From Gemmatimonadota bacterium (GTDB lineage Bacteria; Gemmatimonadota; Gemmatimonadetes; JACCXV01; JAHWKZ01): 38,951 nt of DNA. This document shows, one piece after another, positions 21,012 through 28,888 of the stretch. The notes under the pieces were generated by a model that saw only the letters and a program-made list of their open reading frames with translations, searched no databases and was not told where the DNA came from. Position 1 is the first letter of the stretch; each line of letters begins with the position of its first letter. A program made the position numbers and the translations under genes. The stretch spans positions 1-38,951 of the forward strand of contig JAHWKZ010000003.1 of NCBI GenBank assembly GCA_019347645.1, in the 5' to 3' direction.

Positions 21012-21797
21012 CTACCCGGGCCTCTCGTGCGCCGCCCGGAGGATCGACGCGAAATCGGCCGGAGCGAGACTCGCCCCGCCGACCAGCGCGCCGTCGACGT
21101 CGGGCCGGGCGAGCAGGTCGGCGGCGTTGCCAGGCTTCACGCTTCCCCCGTAGAGGACCGCGATCTCGGCGGCCAGCTCGGGGGTGGCGAGCGACGCGAG
21201 GGCGCCACGGATCGCCTCGTGCATCTCCTGGGCGTCCTCGGGACTCGCGGTCCTTCCCGTCCCGATCGCCCAGACCGGCTCGTAGGCGATCGACAGCCGC
21301 CGGTATTCCGCCCGGGCGAGGTCGTCGATCGCCTTCGAAAGCTGGGACAGGACCACCGAGCGCGCCCTGCCCGCGTCTCGCTCCTCCAGCGTCTCGCCGA
21401 CGCAGAGCATCGGGGACAGTCCCGCCGCCAGCGCGGCGCGAAGCTTCCGCCTGCACCTCTCGTCGGTCTCGCCGAAGTGGAGCCGGCGCTCGCTGTGGCC
21501 GATCAGGACCCGCTCGGCGCCGGTGGCGGCGATCATCGGCGCGGAGACCTCGCCCGTCCAGGGCCCCTCGTCCTCCCAATGGCAGTCCTGCCCGCCCGTC
21601 GAGGCGTCGGCGCGGTGAGCGACCGCGCCGACCACCACGGAGAGAAGCGGGAACGGCGGAAAGAAAGCCACCTCTATCCCCCCGGCGGGGGCCGGAGCCT
21701 CGCGGTCGAACGCCTGGAAGAAGGGGCCCACGTCCTCCGCGGTCTTGTGCATCTTCCAGTTGGCGGCGATCACCAGCGGTCGCGGTCGCTCGCTCAT
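21012..21797 (-). CDS. tpiA: Triosephosphate isomerase
   Basis: This 261-aa TIM-barrel enzyme interconverts dihydroxyacetone phosphate and glyceraldehyde 3-phosphate. Catalytic residues are N13 and K15 ('AANWKMHK'), H101 ('LIGHSERR') and E173 ('AYEPVWAIGTG'). The phosphate loop 'LYGGSVKPGN' and 'DGALVGGASL' are intact. The ATG overlaps the pgk stop as ATGA, so translation of the glycolytic genes is coupled. Confidence 0.98.
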   Translation of the reverse strand: MSERPRPLVIAANWKMHKTAEDVGPFFQAFDREAPAPAGGIEVAFFPPFPLLSVVVGAVAHRADASTGGQDCHWEDEGPWTGEVSAPMIAATGAERVLIGHSERRLHFGETDERCRRKLRAALAAGLSPMLCVGETLEERDAGRARSVVLSQLSKAIDDLARAEYRRLSIAYEPVWAIGTGRTASPEDAQEMHEAIRGALASLATPELAAEIAVLYGGSVKPGNAADLLARPDVDGALVGGASLAPADFASILRAAHERPG

Positions 21798-23086
21798 GGA
21801 CTGCCCTGGTGCTCCCCCGAGGCCCTGCCCCCGCCCCTCGAGATCGGCGGGTCGAGCGCCTCGATCCCCGGAAGCGAAGCGCCGCTCACCAGCTCCAGGG
21901 CGGCCCCGCCGCCGGTCGAGGCGTGGCCGACGGCGTCCACCAGACCCGCTTGCTCGAGGGCGGCCAGGGAGTCCCCGCCGCCGGTCACGGTATAGGCCCC
22001 GCGATCGGTCGCCCGCGCCAGCCGCTCGGCGAGCGCGCGGGTGCCGGCGTCGAACGGCGGCGTCTCGAAGACCCCCAGGGGGCCGTTCCAGAAGATCGTC
22101 CTCGCCCGGTCGATGGCCGCGGTGAATCGCTCCACCGTCCGGGGTCCCACGTCGAGGATCTTCCAGCCGGGCTCGACACCCGCCGAGCCGGCGGTCCCGA
22201 TCTCGATCGTTCTCGTCTCCGCGTCCGGGGCGATCTCGCGAGCGACCACCGCGTCCACCGGCAGCGTCAGCGCCTCCCCGTGGCGCTCCAGGAGGTCGCG
22301 CGCCTCGTCCACGAGGTCGTCCTCGACGAGCGAGTCGCCGACGTCCACGCCGCTCGCCCGCAGGAACGTGTTGGCCAGGCCCCCGCCCAGGCACACGGTA
22401 TCGGCGCGGTCGAGAAGCGCCCCGACCGTCTCGAGCTTGCCCGCGATCTTCGCGCCACCCAGCACGGCCAGGAACGGGGGCTCGGGGTCGAGGAGTCGCC
22501 GGAACGCGGCCAGCTCGGCCGCGACCAGGCGGCCGGCCACGCACGGCGTCAGGTGCTCGGTCACCCCCACCGTCGAGGCGTGGGCGCGATGGCAGGTCCC
22601 GAAGGCGTCCTGAACGAAGAACTCGCCGTACGCGGCGAGCGTTTCGGCGAAGCCCGCGTCGTTCGCCTTCTCGCCCGGATGGAAGCGCAGGTTCTCGAGC
22701 AGGTAGATCTCCCCACCCTCGGAATCGCGGACGAGCTTCAAGGAGCGCTCGTCGAACGGCTCGGGCAGGAAGATGATCGGCCGACCGAGCAGCTCCTCGA
22801 CCCGGCGGGCGACGGGCTTCAGCGAGAGCGCCCGATCGGCCGCGCCTCCCGGACGTCCCAGGTGGCTCGCCAGCACGATCGTGACGCTCCGGCCGAGCAG
22901 CGCCTCCACGGTGGGCAGGGTGGCGCGGACCCGCGCGTCGCTCGCCACCGCGCGGGTCTCCCCTTCTCCCGTCAGCGGGACGTTGAAGTCGACGCGAACG
23001 AGGGCGCGACGACCGTTGGCCTCGTCGTCCGTCAGGTCGTCGAGGATCCGCCGCGAGAGCGTCGGTTCGGGTCGCCCGGTTCCCAC
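21794..23086 (-). CDS. pgk: Phosphoglycerate kinase
   Basis: This 430-aa monomeric kinase transfers the acyl phosphate of 1,3-bisphosphoglycerate to ADP. Visible motifs are 'VRVDFNVPL' (31-39), 'LASHLGRPGG', 'LLENLRFHPGE', 'VLGGAKIAGKLETV' and 'TVTGGGDSLAAL', with 'FWNGPLGVFE'. It is about 30 residues longer than most bacterial enzymes because of a short N-terminal addition and a Gly/Arg-rich tail after 'LPGIEAL' that overlaps the tpiA start. The start is a GTG five bases after the gap stop. Confidence 0.97.
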   Translation of the reverse strand: MGTGRPEPTLSRRILDDLTDDEANGRRALVRVDFNVPLTGEGETRAVASDARVRATLPTVEALLGRSVTIVLASHLGRPGGAADRALSLKPVARRVEELLGRPIIFLPEPFDERSLKLVRDSEGGEIYLLENLRFHPGEKANDAGFAETLAAYGEFFVQDAFGTCHRAHASTVGVTEHLTPCVAGRLVAAELAAFRRLLDPEPPFLAVLGGAKIAGKLETVGALLDRADTVCLGGGLANTFLRASGVDVGDSLVEDDLVDEARDLLERHGEALTLPVDAVVAREIAPDAETRTIEIGTAGSAGVEPGWKILDVGPRTVERFTAAIDRARTIFWNGPLGVFETPPFDAGTRALAERLARATDRGAYTVTGGGDSLAALEQAGLVDAVGHASTGGGAALELVSGASLPGIEALDPPISRGGGRASGEHQGSP

Positions 23087-23090
23087 CGGC

Positions 23091-24092
23091 CTACAGGTAT
23101 CGACCCAGGTACTCGGCCAGGTCGAGCAGCCGGGTCGAGAAGCCCATCTCGTTGTCGTACCAGGAGAGGACCTTGACCAGCGTGCCGTCGAGCACCGCGG
23201 TCGAGAGCGCGTCGACGGTAGAGGAATGGGTCGTCGACATGTAGTCGACGGAGACCAGCGGCTCGTCGCTGACCGCCAGGATTCCCTTCATCCCTCCGGC
23301 CGCGGCGGCTCGGAAGGCGTCGTTGACGGCCGCGGCGTCGGTCGACCGCTCGACCTCCACGGTCAGATCGACCAGCGAGACGTTCGGCGTCGGCACGCGG
23401 ATCGCCATGCCGTCGATCCTGCCGTCCAGCTCGGGAAGGGCCTTTCCGGTCGCCTTGGCCGCCCCCGTCGTGGTGGGGATCAGGGAGACGGCCGCGGCGC
23501 GGGCCCGGCGGAGGTCCTTGTCGGGCGAGTCCACGACGTGCTGGCTGGAGGTGTAGGAGTGCGTGGTGGTCATCAGCCCGTGGACCCAGCCGAACTCGTC
23601 CAGGATCACCCGGGCGACCGGCGCCAGGCAGTTAGTGGTGCACGAGGCGTTGGACACCACGTCGTCGCCGGCCTCCAGCCGATCGTGGTTCACCCCCATC
23701 ACCACGGTGGCGTCGACCTCGTCCTTGGCGGGGGCGGAGATCACCACCTTCCGGGCGCCGGCCTCGAGGTGCTTGGCGGCGTCGGCCCGGGTGCGGAAGA
23801 TGCCGGTCGACTCGATGACCACGTCCACCCCGAGCTCGCCCCACGGGAGCCGCGTGGGGTCCTTCTCCTGGAGGACCCGGAACGAGTCGTTCCCGACGGT
23901 GATCTTCCCGTCGCCGGCCGAGACGTCGACGCGCAGCTGGCCGTGGACGGAGTCGTACTTGAGCAGATGTGCGAGCGTCCGGGCATCCGTCAGGTCGTTC
24001 ACGGCCACGAGGTCGAGGTCTCGATCCGATTCGACGAGCGAGCGATACGTCAGGCGGCCGATCCGGCCGAACCCGTTGATCCCGATCTTCAT
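23091..24092 (-). CDS. gap: Glyceraldehyde-3-phosphate dehydrogenase, type I
   Basis: This 333-aa enzyme oxidises and phosphorylates glyceraldehyde 3-phosphate. The catalytic Cys151 is in 'SNASCTTNC' and His178 in 'MTTTHSYT'; the Rossmann motif is 'INGFGRIGR'. The Asp after 'VN' ('AVNDLTD') fits NAD rather than NADP use, so it is probably glycolytic. A GAGGAGG ribosome site precedes the ATG. It is the first of gap-pgk-tpiA-secG; a GGCGG/CCGCC hairpin lies at 24139-24152, between it and comF. Confidence 0.98.
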   Translation of the reverse strand: MKIGINGFGRIGRLTYRSLVESDRDLDLVAVNDLTDARTLAHLLKYDSVHGQLRVDVSAGDGKITVGNDSFRVLQEKDPTRLPWGELGVDVVIESTGIFRTRADAAKHLEAGARKVVISAPAKDEVDATVVMGVNHDRLEAGDDVVSNASCTTNCLAPVARVILDEFGWVHGLMTTTHSYTSSQHVVDSPDKDLRRARAAAVSLIPTTTGAAKATGKALPELDGRIDGMAIRVPTPNVSLVDLTVEVERSTDAAAVNDAFRAAAAGGMKGILAVSDEPLVSVDYMSTTHSSTVDALSTAVLDGTLVKVLSWYDNEMGFSTRLLDLAEYLGRYL

Positions 24093-24158
24093 CGATCCTC
24101 CTCTGGAATGATTGCGTCGAAAACGATCGGACTACCATGGCGGAATACCGCCGCGAAG

Positions 24159-24881
24159 TTACCGGTAGGCGAACTCGAACGCGAGGGCGAAGGTGGCCCC
24201 GACGACCGCCCTCGCGCCGGACTCGAGAAGGGGCTCGGCGGCCGCCGCCAGGGTGGCGCCGCTGGTCGCCACGTCGTCGACCAGCCCGACGACGGCCCCG
24301 GCCGCTCGCCGGGCCGGGGGCGCCGGAAGGAAGGCCCCCGCGACGTTCGCTCTCCGCGCCGCGCGACCGAGCCCTACCTGGCTGGTCGTCGGCCGTTCAC
24401 GGACGAGCGCGTCCTCGACCGGAAGGTCGAGCCGGCGCCCGAGCGCGTCCGCGATCGCGCGCGACTGGTTGAAGCCCCGCTCCCTCCGCCGGGCGGGGTG
24501 GAGAGGCACGGGGACGAGGAGCTCGATGCGGGCGGGCCCCGTCAGGGCGTCGGCCATCGTCACCGCGCACGGCTCGGCCAGGTGACGCCATCCCGAGTAC
24601 TTGAGCCCCGCCACCAGCGTCCGGGCCACCCCTCGATAGCGGGTGCCGGCGACCGCCGAGAGGCCCTCCGGCCACCCCCCGCAGCGACCGCACGAGTCCG
24701 GAGACCCGGGCCGCGGAAGCCCGCACCGACGGCAGGCGACAGGCGAGAGCGGGGCCAGCGTGGCCAGGCAGCCTGGACAGAATCCCGGTCGGGCGCCGCT
24801 CAGCGCGGCGCCGCAGTGCAGGCACAGGGGCGGCAGGAGGAGGTCCACCAGCCGGGCTCCCAGGCTCGCGATACGATCCAT
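24159..24881 (-). CDS. comF: ComF family phosphoribosyltransferase-like protein
   Basis: This 240-aa protein has an N-terminal zinc-ribbon region with paired cysteines at 20/23, 35/38, 50/53 and 64/67. A type I phosphoribosyltransferase fold follows, with 'LVPVPLHPARRRERGFNQSRAIADAL' and the PRPP-binding loop 'VVGLVDDVATSGATL'. ComF proteins aid DNA uptake (natural transformation) and replication-related steps in other bacteria; many carriers are not known to be competent. No other competence gene is in the window. It precedes gap by 66 bases and may share its transcript. Confidence 0.92.
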   Translation of the reverse strand: MDRIASLGARLVDLLLPPLCLHCGAALSGARPGFCPGCLATLAPLSPVACRRCGLPRPGSPDSCGRCGGWPEGLSAVAGTRYRGVARTLVAGLKYSGWRHLAEPCAVTMADALTGPARIELLVPVPLHPARRRERGFNQSRAIADALGRRLDLPVEDALVRERPTTSQVGLGRAARRANVAGAFLPAPPARRAAGAVVGLVDDVATSGATLAAAAEPLLESGARAVVGATFALAFEFAYR

Positions 24882-24919
24882 CGCACTCGAACGGAGGGAA
24901 GACGGGCCGGTGGAGGAAA

Positions 24920-24953
24920 CGAAACGGGCGGACCAGCCGGTCCGCCCGTTTCG
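24920..24953 (-). terminator. Rho-independent terminator after the secreted TPR gene
   Basis: CGAAACGGGCGGACC and GGTCCGCCCGTTTCG form a perfect 15-bp stem with a 4-base loop. On the minus strand it runs into CGTTTCC. It lies 45 bases after the TPR gene's stop and before comF. Confidence 0.8.
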
Positions 24954-24998
24954 CTGCAGATCGCGGGCCGCCGGGTGGGTCGGCCCCTCGTTCGGGAG

Positions 24999-25484
24999 TC
25001 AGCTCCCGCCGGCGGTCAGCTGGAGGAGGGGGAACTGATCGGCGATGGTGGCCAGGTACCTCTCGCGCTCCTCGCCCGTCAGGATCGGGATCATCCGATT
25101 CACCCAGCCGCGGGCATCCTCGACGCGCTCGGTCAGGTAGTTCGCCGCGACCAGCCCGAGGTAGGCGAGCTTGATGCCTTCGTCCAGCTCGAGCGCCCGC
25201 TCGAAGGCGCCGATCGCCCGCGGGTAGTCGCCCAGCTGCAGATAGGATCCGCCCAGGAGCGCGTACGCGTTGCCGTGCCGGGGAGCGAGCTCGACCACGT
25301 GCCGGAACAGCGGGATCGCCTCCCGGTAGCGCTGTTCCGCGTAGAGGTCACCGGCGGTGGAATAGAGCGTCTCGACGGTATCGGTGGGTGCCGCGGGGGT
25401 CGTCGCCGTCGCCTTCTCCACGCCCGGCAGGGCGGAGGCGGCGGCCACGAGGGCGACGGTCAGTAGCCATCTGCGAACTCGCAT
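24999..25484 (-). CDS. Exported TPR-repeat protein
   Basis: This 161-aa protein has a signal peptide 'MRVRRWLLTVALVAAASALPGVEKA' and a probable cleavage near the ATA that follows. The mature part has two to three tetratricopeptide repeats, including 'AEQRYREAIPLFRHVVELAPRHGNAYALLGGSYLQLGDYPRAIGAFERALELD'. It is predicted to be periplasmic and unrelated in detail to the TPR proteins of the riboswitch operons. The ATG at 25484 follows a GGAGAA ribosome site. A consensus-type sigma-70 promoter lies upstream and a strong terminator downstream, so it is a single-gene unit. Confidence 0.83.
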   Translation of the reverse strand: MRVRRWLLTVALVAAASALPGVEKATATTPAAPTDTVETLYSTAGDLYAEQRYREAIPLFRHVVELAPRHGNAYALLGGSYLQLGDYPRAIGAFERALELDEGIKLAYLGLVAANYLTERVEDARGWVNRMIPILTGEERERYLATIADQFPLLQLTAGGS

Positions 25485-25548
25485 GCGCCCGATCGTTCTC
25501 CTTCTGAAGGGTCCACGGAGGGGCGGCGATCTCGAGAAAGAAGGCCCC

Positions 25549-25577
25549 ATTGTAAGGAATCGAACGGAGGACGTCAA
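25549..25577 (-). promoter_or_regulatory. Sigma-70-type promoter of the exported TPR gene
   Basis: On the minus strand TTGACG (25572-25577) and TACAAT (25549-25554) are separated by exactly 17 bases. Five of six bases match consensus in each box. An AT-rich palindromic stretch (CTATATATAG) sits just upstream of -35 and may act as an UP element or operator. Confidence 0.8.
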
Positions 25578-25613
25578 CCTTTTGACTATATATAGAGTCG
25601 ACGGACCGTGGGA

Positions 25614-26093
25614 TCAGCGATGGACCGAGGAGTCCGAGCGCGTCTCCACGAACGCCTCGAGCGCTTCGCGGAGCTCGTCGAACACCTCTTCGTAGATCTC
25701 GCGATCCCAGCCGATCGGATCGAGGACTCCGTCGGGAGAGCCCTCCGGCAGGAACTCGGTCACCACGTGGACGTCCACGGTGGAGTCGAGGTCGCGGACG
25801 ATCCGGGCATGGCTCGGCTGCATCGCCAGGACGGTGTCCGCCCATGCCAGGAGCTCCTCGCTCAGCGGTCGAGCCACATGACTCGAGAGATCCAGACCCC
25901 GCGCCGCGGCGGTTTGGAGCGAGTGCGGGTGGGCCGGACCGCCGGTAACCGCGGCGGTTCCCGCCGAGATCACCTCCGCCTCGACGCCGGCCCGGACGAA
26001 GAGCCGGCGCAGGAGCGCCTCGGCCATGGGGCTGCGACAGGTGTTCCCCGTGCAGACCACGAGGACGCGATAGGGTCGGCTGGAGCGGTTCAT
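25614..26093 (-). CDS. Low-molecular-weight protein-tyrosine phosphatase
   Basis: This 159-aa enzyme has the P-loop 'VVCTGNTCRSP' with nucleophile Cys14 and Arg20 (CX5R) near the N-terminus and the general-acid Asp125 in 'VLDPIG', the normal LMW-PTP layout. It may also act as an arsenate reductase-like enzyme, but the Cys pairs for that are not seen. The ATG at 26093 is chosen over a TTG 12 codons upstream. It follows tsaC; that pairing (sua5/ywlC with ywlE-type phosphatase) is common in bacteria. Confidence 0.92.
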   Translation of the reverse strand: MNRSSRPYRVLVVCTGNTCRSPMAEALLRRLFVRAGVEAEVISAGTAAVTGGPAHPHSLQTAAARGLDLSSHVARPLSEELLAWADTVLAMQPSHARIVRDLDSTVDVHVVTEFLPEGSPDGVLDPIGWDREIYEEVFDELREALEAFVETRSDSSVHR

Positions 26094-26189
26094 ACGGCCG
26101 AAGATCGACTCGCTCGCGGCGTCACGCAATCCCGACGGGTCCGGATCACCCCCTTCCGGCGGATCGGCTCCGCGACGGCGGCGGCGGTT

Positions 26190-26849
26190 TCAGTCTCCCG
26201 CGAGCCCGATCACCCGGCGGATCTCGTCGAGCGAAACGGCGCCGAGGCGGACGACCCGGGGCGGAGTGGTCGAGACGTCGACGATCGTCGAAGGCTCCCC
26301 CGCCGCCGCGGGCTCCCCGTCGGCGCTCCGTGGCTCGAGCAGGCCCAGCGCGACGGCCTCGCCACCCGGCGCCGGTGCCAGCGCCCGGGCGGCCTCCGAC
26401 ACGCGCAGCGAGGGCAGCTTCCCCTTCAGGTTCGCGCTGGTCGAGAACAGCGGTCCCCGCCAGGCCGCCAGCAGCCGCCTCGAGACCTCGTCGCTGGCCG
26501 GCCGCAGCGCGAGTCGACCGGCATCGACCACCGGGGCGGGCGCTTCGCTCGTCGCGGGAACGATCAGGGTCAAAGGTCCCGGCCAGAAGGCCGCGGAGAG
26601 GCGCCGGGCGCCCTGGGTCCACTCCGCCGCCATGCCGCGCGCCGCCTCGGCGTCCGATACCAGGCACAGGAACGGGCGCGGGGTGTCGTATCCCTTGAGG
26701 AGCCGGGCGGCCTCGACGGCTTCTTCGCGGTAGGGATCGCCGGTGAGGCTGACCACCGTCTCGGTGGGGTGCAGGACGAGCCGGCCGGCGGCGAGGGCTT
26801 CGGCGGCCGCCTCGATCCCCTCCGGATCGGGCGGGACGAGGGGGATCAG
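26190..26849 (-). CDS. tsaC: L-threonylcarbamoyladenylate synthase (Sua5/YciO/YrdC family), CTG start likely
   Basis: This roughly 219-aa protein makes threonylcarbamoyl-AMP from threonine, bicarbonate and ATP for the t6A37 modification of ANN-decoding tRNAs. Landmarks are 'LHPTETVVSLTGDPYREEAVEAARLLKGYDTPRPF', 'FWPGPLTLIV', 'LALRPASDEV' and 'FSTSANLKG'. There is no ATG, GTG or TTG before the conserved region; a CTG at 26849 overlaps the purB stop as CTGA, matching the GTGA/ATGA junctions used elsewhere here, with GAGG 8 bases upstream. ATC at 26846 is the alternative. It lacks the C-terminal Sua5 domain, so it is TsaC-like. Confidence 0.88.
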   Translation of the reverse strand: MIPLVPPDPEGIEAAAEALAAGRLVLHPTETVVSLTGDPYREEAVEAARLLKGYDTPRPFLCLVSDAEAARGMAAEWTQGARRLSAAFWPGPLTLIVPATSEAPAPVVDAGRLALRPASDEVSRRLLAAWRGPLFSTSANLKGKLPSLRVSEAARALAPAPGGEAVALGLLEPRSADGEPAAAGEPSTIVDVSTTPPRVVRLGAVSLDEIRRVIGLAGD

Positions 26850-28294
26850 ACCCGGACCTCGCCGGTCATCGTCAGGTCGCCTTCCCACGCCTCCAGCCGC
26901 GGCCGAACCACGCGCTGGAGGTACGCTCGCGCCTGCTCGGGCGCGCGCCCCACGTAGGAGCGCGGATCCCGCGCCCGCCGCCACGTCTCCTCGGAGAGGG
27001 CGGCGAACTCCTCCTCCTCCGCCAGCCGGTCGAGCAGGTCGTGGTCCTCTCCCGATTCGACCCTCTGGGCGGCCTCGCGGGCCCGCACCCGGATCCGCTC
27101 GTGGAGCGACTGACGGTCGCCGCCCGCCTCCACCGCCTCCATCAGCAGGGTCTCGGTCACCATCGCCGGCAGCTCTTTCTCGAGCCGCCGTCGGACGACC
27201 TCCTCGCGCACCTCGAGACCCGAGGCGATATCGTGCCACAGCACCAGCAGCGCGTCGACGGTGAGGAACAGCTCCGGAAGCGAGATCCGCTTGTTGGACG
27301 AGTCGTCGAGCGAGCGCTCGAGCCACTGGGTGGCCGCCGTCCAGTCGAGGTTTCCGGCGGTCTGTATGGCGAAGCGGGCGAGCCCGCACATCCGTTCGGC
27401 GCGCATGGGGTTGCGCTTGTAGGGCATCGCCGAGGAGCCGACCTGCCGGCGGCCGAACGGCTCGAGCACCTCGCCGAGGTGCTGCAGCAGCCGCAGATCG
27501 TGACCGAACGTGCTCGCCGAGACGGCGACCCCAGCCAGCGAGCTCCCCCACGCGGCATCGACCTTCCGCGGGGCCGTCTGCCCCGTCACCGGGAACGCCC
27601 CCGTCGCCCCCAGCTTCTCCACGACCCGCTCTTCCAACGCCTCGACCTTCGCGTGGTCGCCGTCCGCCAGGGCGAGGAAGGAAGCTTGCGTGCCGGTGGT
27701 CCCCTTGAGACCCCGCAGCCGGAACCGGTCGAGCCGGAACTCGATCTCGTCGAGGTCGAGCAGCAGGTCCTGGATCCACAGGCAGGCCCGCTTCCCGACC
27801 GTGGTCGGCTGGGCGGGCTGGAAATGGGTCCAGCCGAGTGTCGGCAGGCCCGACCACTGCTCGGCGAAGTCCGCCAGGGCCGCCACCACGCACAGCGCCT
27901 TGCGCTCCACGACCCGCATCGCACGGCGCATGATCAGCAGATCGGCGTTGTCGACCACGAACGCGCTGGTGGCGCCCAGGTGGAGGATCGGTCGGGCCGA
28001 GGGGGCCGCCTCGGCGAAGGCGTGGACGTGCGCCATCACGTCGTGGCGCAATTCGCGCTCGAGCTCCTCGGCGCGATCGAAGTCGATCCGGGAAGCCCCC
28101 GCCCGGAGGGCCTCCACCTGCTCGGGCTCGACCCCCCCGAGCCCGAGCTCGGCCTGCGCCTCGGCGAGCGCGATCCAGATCCGGCGCCACGTGGAGATCC
28201 TCTCGCGGGCCCCGAAGAGCCGTGCCATCTCCTCGCTCGCGTAGCGGTCCACCAGGGGGTGCTCGAAACGGTCGTGGCGGTCGGAGGCCCTCAT
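26846..28294 (-). CDS. purB: Adenylosuccinate lyase
   Basis: This 482-aa fumarase/aspartase-superfamily enzyme catalyses two purine steps: SAICAR to AICAR, and adenylosuccinate to AMP. The signature 'SSAMPYKRNPMRAER' (catalytic Ser loop), 'LHLGATSAFVVDNADLL' and 'FQPAQPTTVGKR' (with the usual TH replaced in part by FQPAQP) are present. Length fits the longer, eukaryote-like ASL group. purE is 19 bases upstream and tsaC overlaps its stop. Confidence 0.95.
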   Translation of the reverse strand: MRASDRHDRFEHPLVDRYASEEMARLFGARERISTWRRIWIALAEAQAELGLGGVEPEQVEALRAGASRIDFDRAEELERELRHDVMAHVHAFAEAAPSARPILHLGATSAFVVDNADLLIMRRAMRVVERKALCVVAALADFAEQWSGLPTLGWTHFQPAQPTTVGKRACLWIQDLLLDLDEIEFRLDRFRLRGLKGTTGTQASFLALADGDHAKVEALEERVVEKLGATGAFPVTGQTAPRKVDAAWGSSLAGVAVSASTFGHDLRLLQHLGEVLEPFGRRQVGSSAMPYKRNPMRAERMCGLARFAIQTAGNLDWTAATQWLERSLDDSSNKRISLPELFLTVDALLVLWHDIASGLEVREEVVRRRLEKELPAMVTETLLMEAVEAGGDRQSLHERIRVRAREAAQRVESGEDHDLLDRLAEEEEFAALSEETWRRARDPRSYVGRAPEQARAYLQRVVRPRLEAWEGDLTMTGEVRV

Positions 28295-28313
28295 CGTCTC
28301 GTCCCCTCTCGCG

Positions 28314-28724
28314 TCAGGCCTTCCCCAGGATCCGGAGCGCGAGGTGCGCCGCGTTCCTCCCGTTGTCGATCCCCACGGCGGCGACCGGGACGCCGGGTGG
28401 CATCTGGGCGATGGCGAGCAGGGCGTCGACGCCCCTGAGGGCCCCGGCGCCGACCGGCAGGCCGATCACCGGCAACTTCGTGTGCGCCGCCACCACGCCC
28501 GGCAGCGCCGCCGCCAGCCCCGCCGCCGCGATCACCACCCCGTACCCCTTCTCCTCCGCCGTCCGGGCCAGCTCCGCCACCCGGTCCGGGTCCCGGTGCG
28601 CCGAGGCGACCTGGAACTCGTACTCCACTCCTGCCTCCTCCAGGACCCTCAACCCCTTCTCCACCACCGGCCGATCCGACTCCGACCCCGCCAGGACCAA
28701 CACCTTCGAACCGGATCGAATCAC
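28314..28724 (-). CDS. purE: Phosphoribosylaminoimidazole carboxylase, catalytic subunit PurE
   Basis: This 136-aa protein has the PurE fold: 'LAGSESDRPVVEKGL', the catalytic 'ASAHRDPDRV', 'VVIAAAGLAAALPGVVAAHTKLPVIGLPV' and 'QMPPGVPVAAVGIDNGRNAA'. Most class I enzymes have 'GAGGAAHLPG'; here the His is Ala ('AGLAAALPG'). No purK is nearby, so direct use of CO2 (class II) rather than N5-CAIR cannot be excluded. The GTG at 28724 is the start. It is the first gene of purE-purB. Confidence 0.93.
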   Translation of the reverse strand: MIRSGSKVLVLAGSESDRPVVEKGLRVLEEAGVEYEFQVASAHRDPDRVAELARTAEEKGYGVVIAAAGLAAALPGVVAAHTKLPVIGLPVGAGALRGVDALLAIAQMPPGVPVAAVGIDNGRNAAHLALRILGKA

Positions 28725-28818
28725 CTGGACCTCTTCCCAAAAACCGAAGCTATGGGCGACACGAACGTGGGCGAATCAAAACGGTGTAGATCGTGGCGAT
28801 CGTGAGGAGGGATTCCGA

Positions 28819-28838
28819 GGCGTGGTAAAAACCACGCC
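28819..28838. other. Perfect hairpin in the purE upstream region
   Basis: GGCGTGGT-AAAA-ACCACGCC is an 8-bp stem with a 4-base loop in the 164 bases between mtnP and purE. It may be a terminator for the fab-rnc-mtnP transcript or an attenuator before purE; no T tract follows on either strand. Confidence 0.5.
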
Positions 28839-28888
28839 GCAGGAAGCCCGACGAGGGATCGCCGCGAGATGCGCCGTTTTCATTCGCC

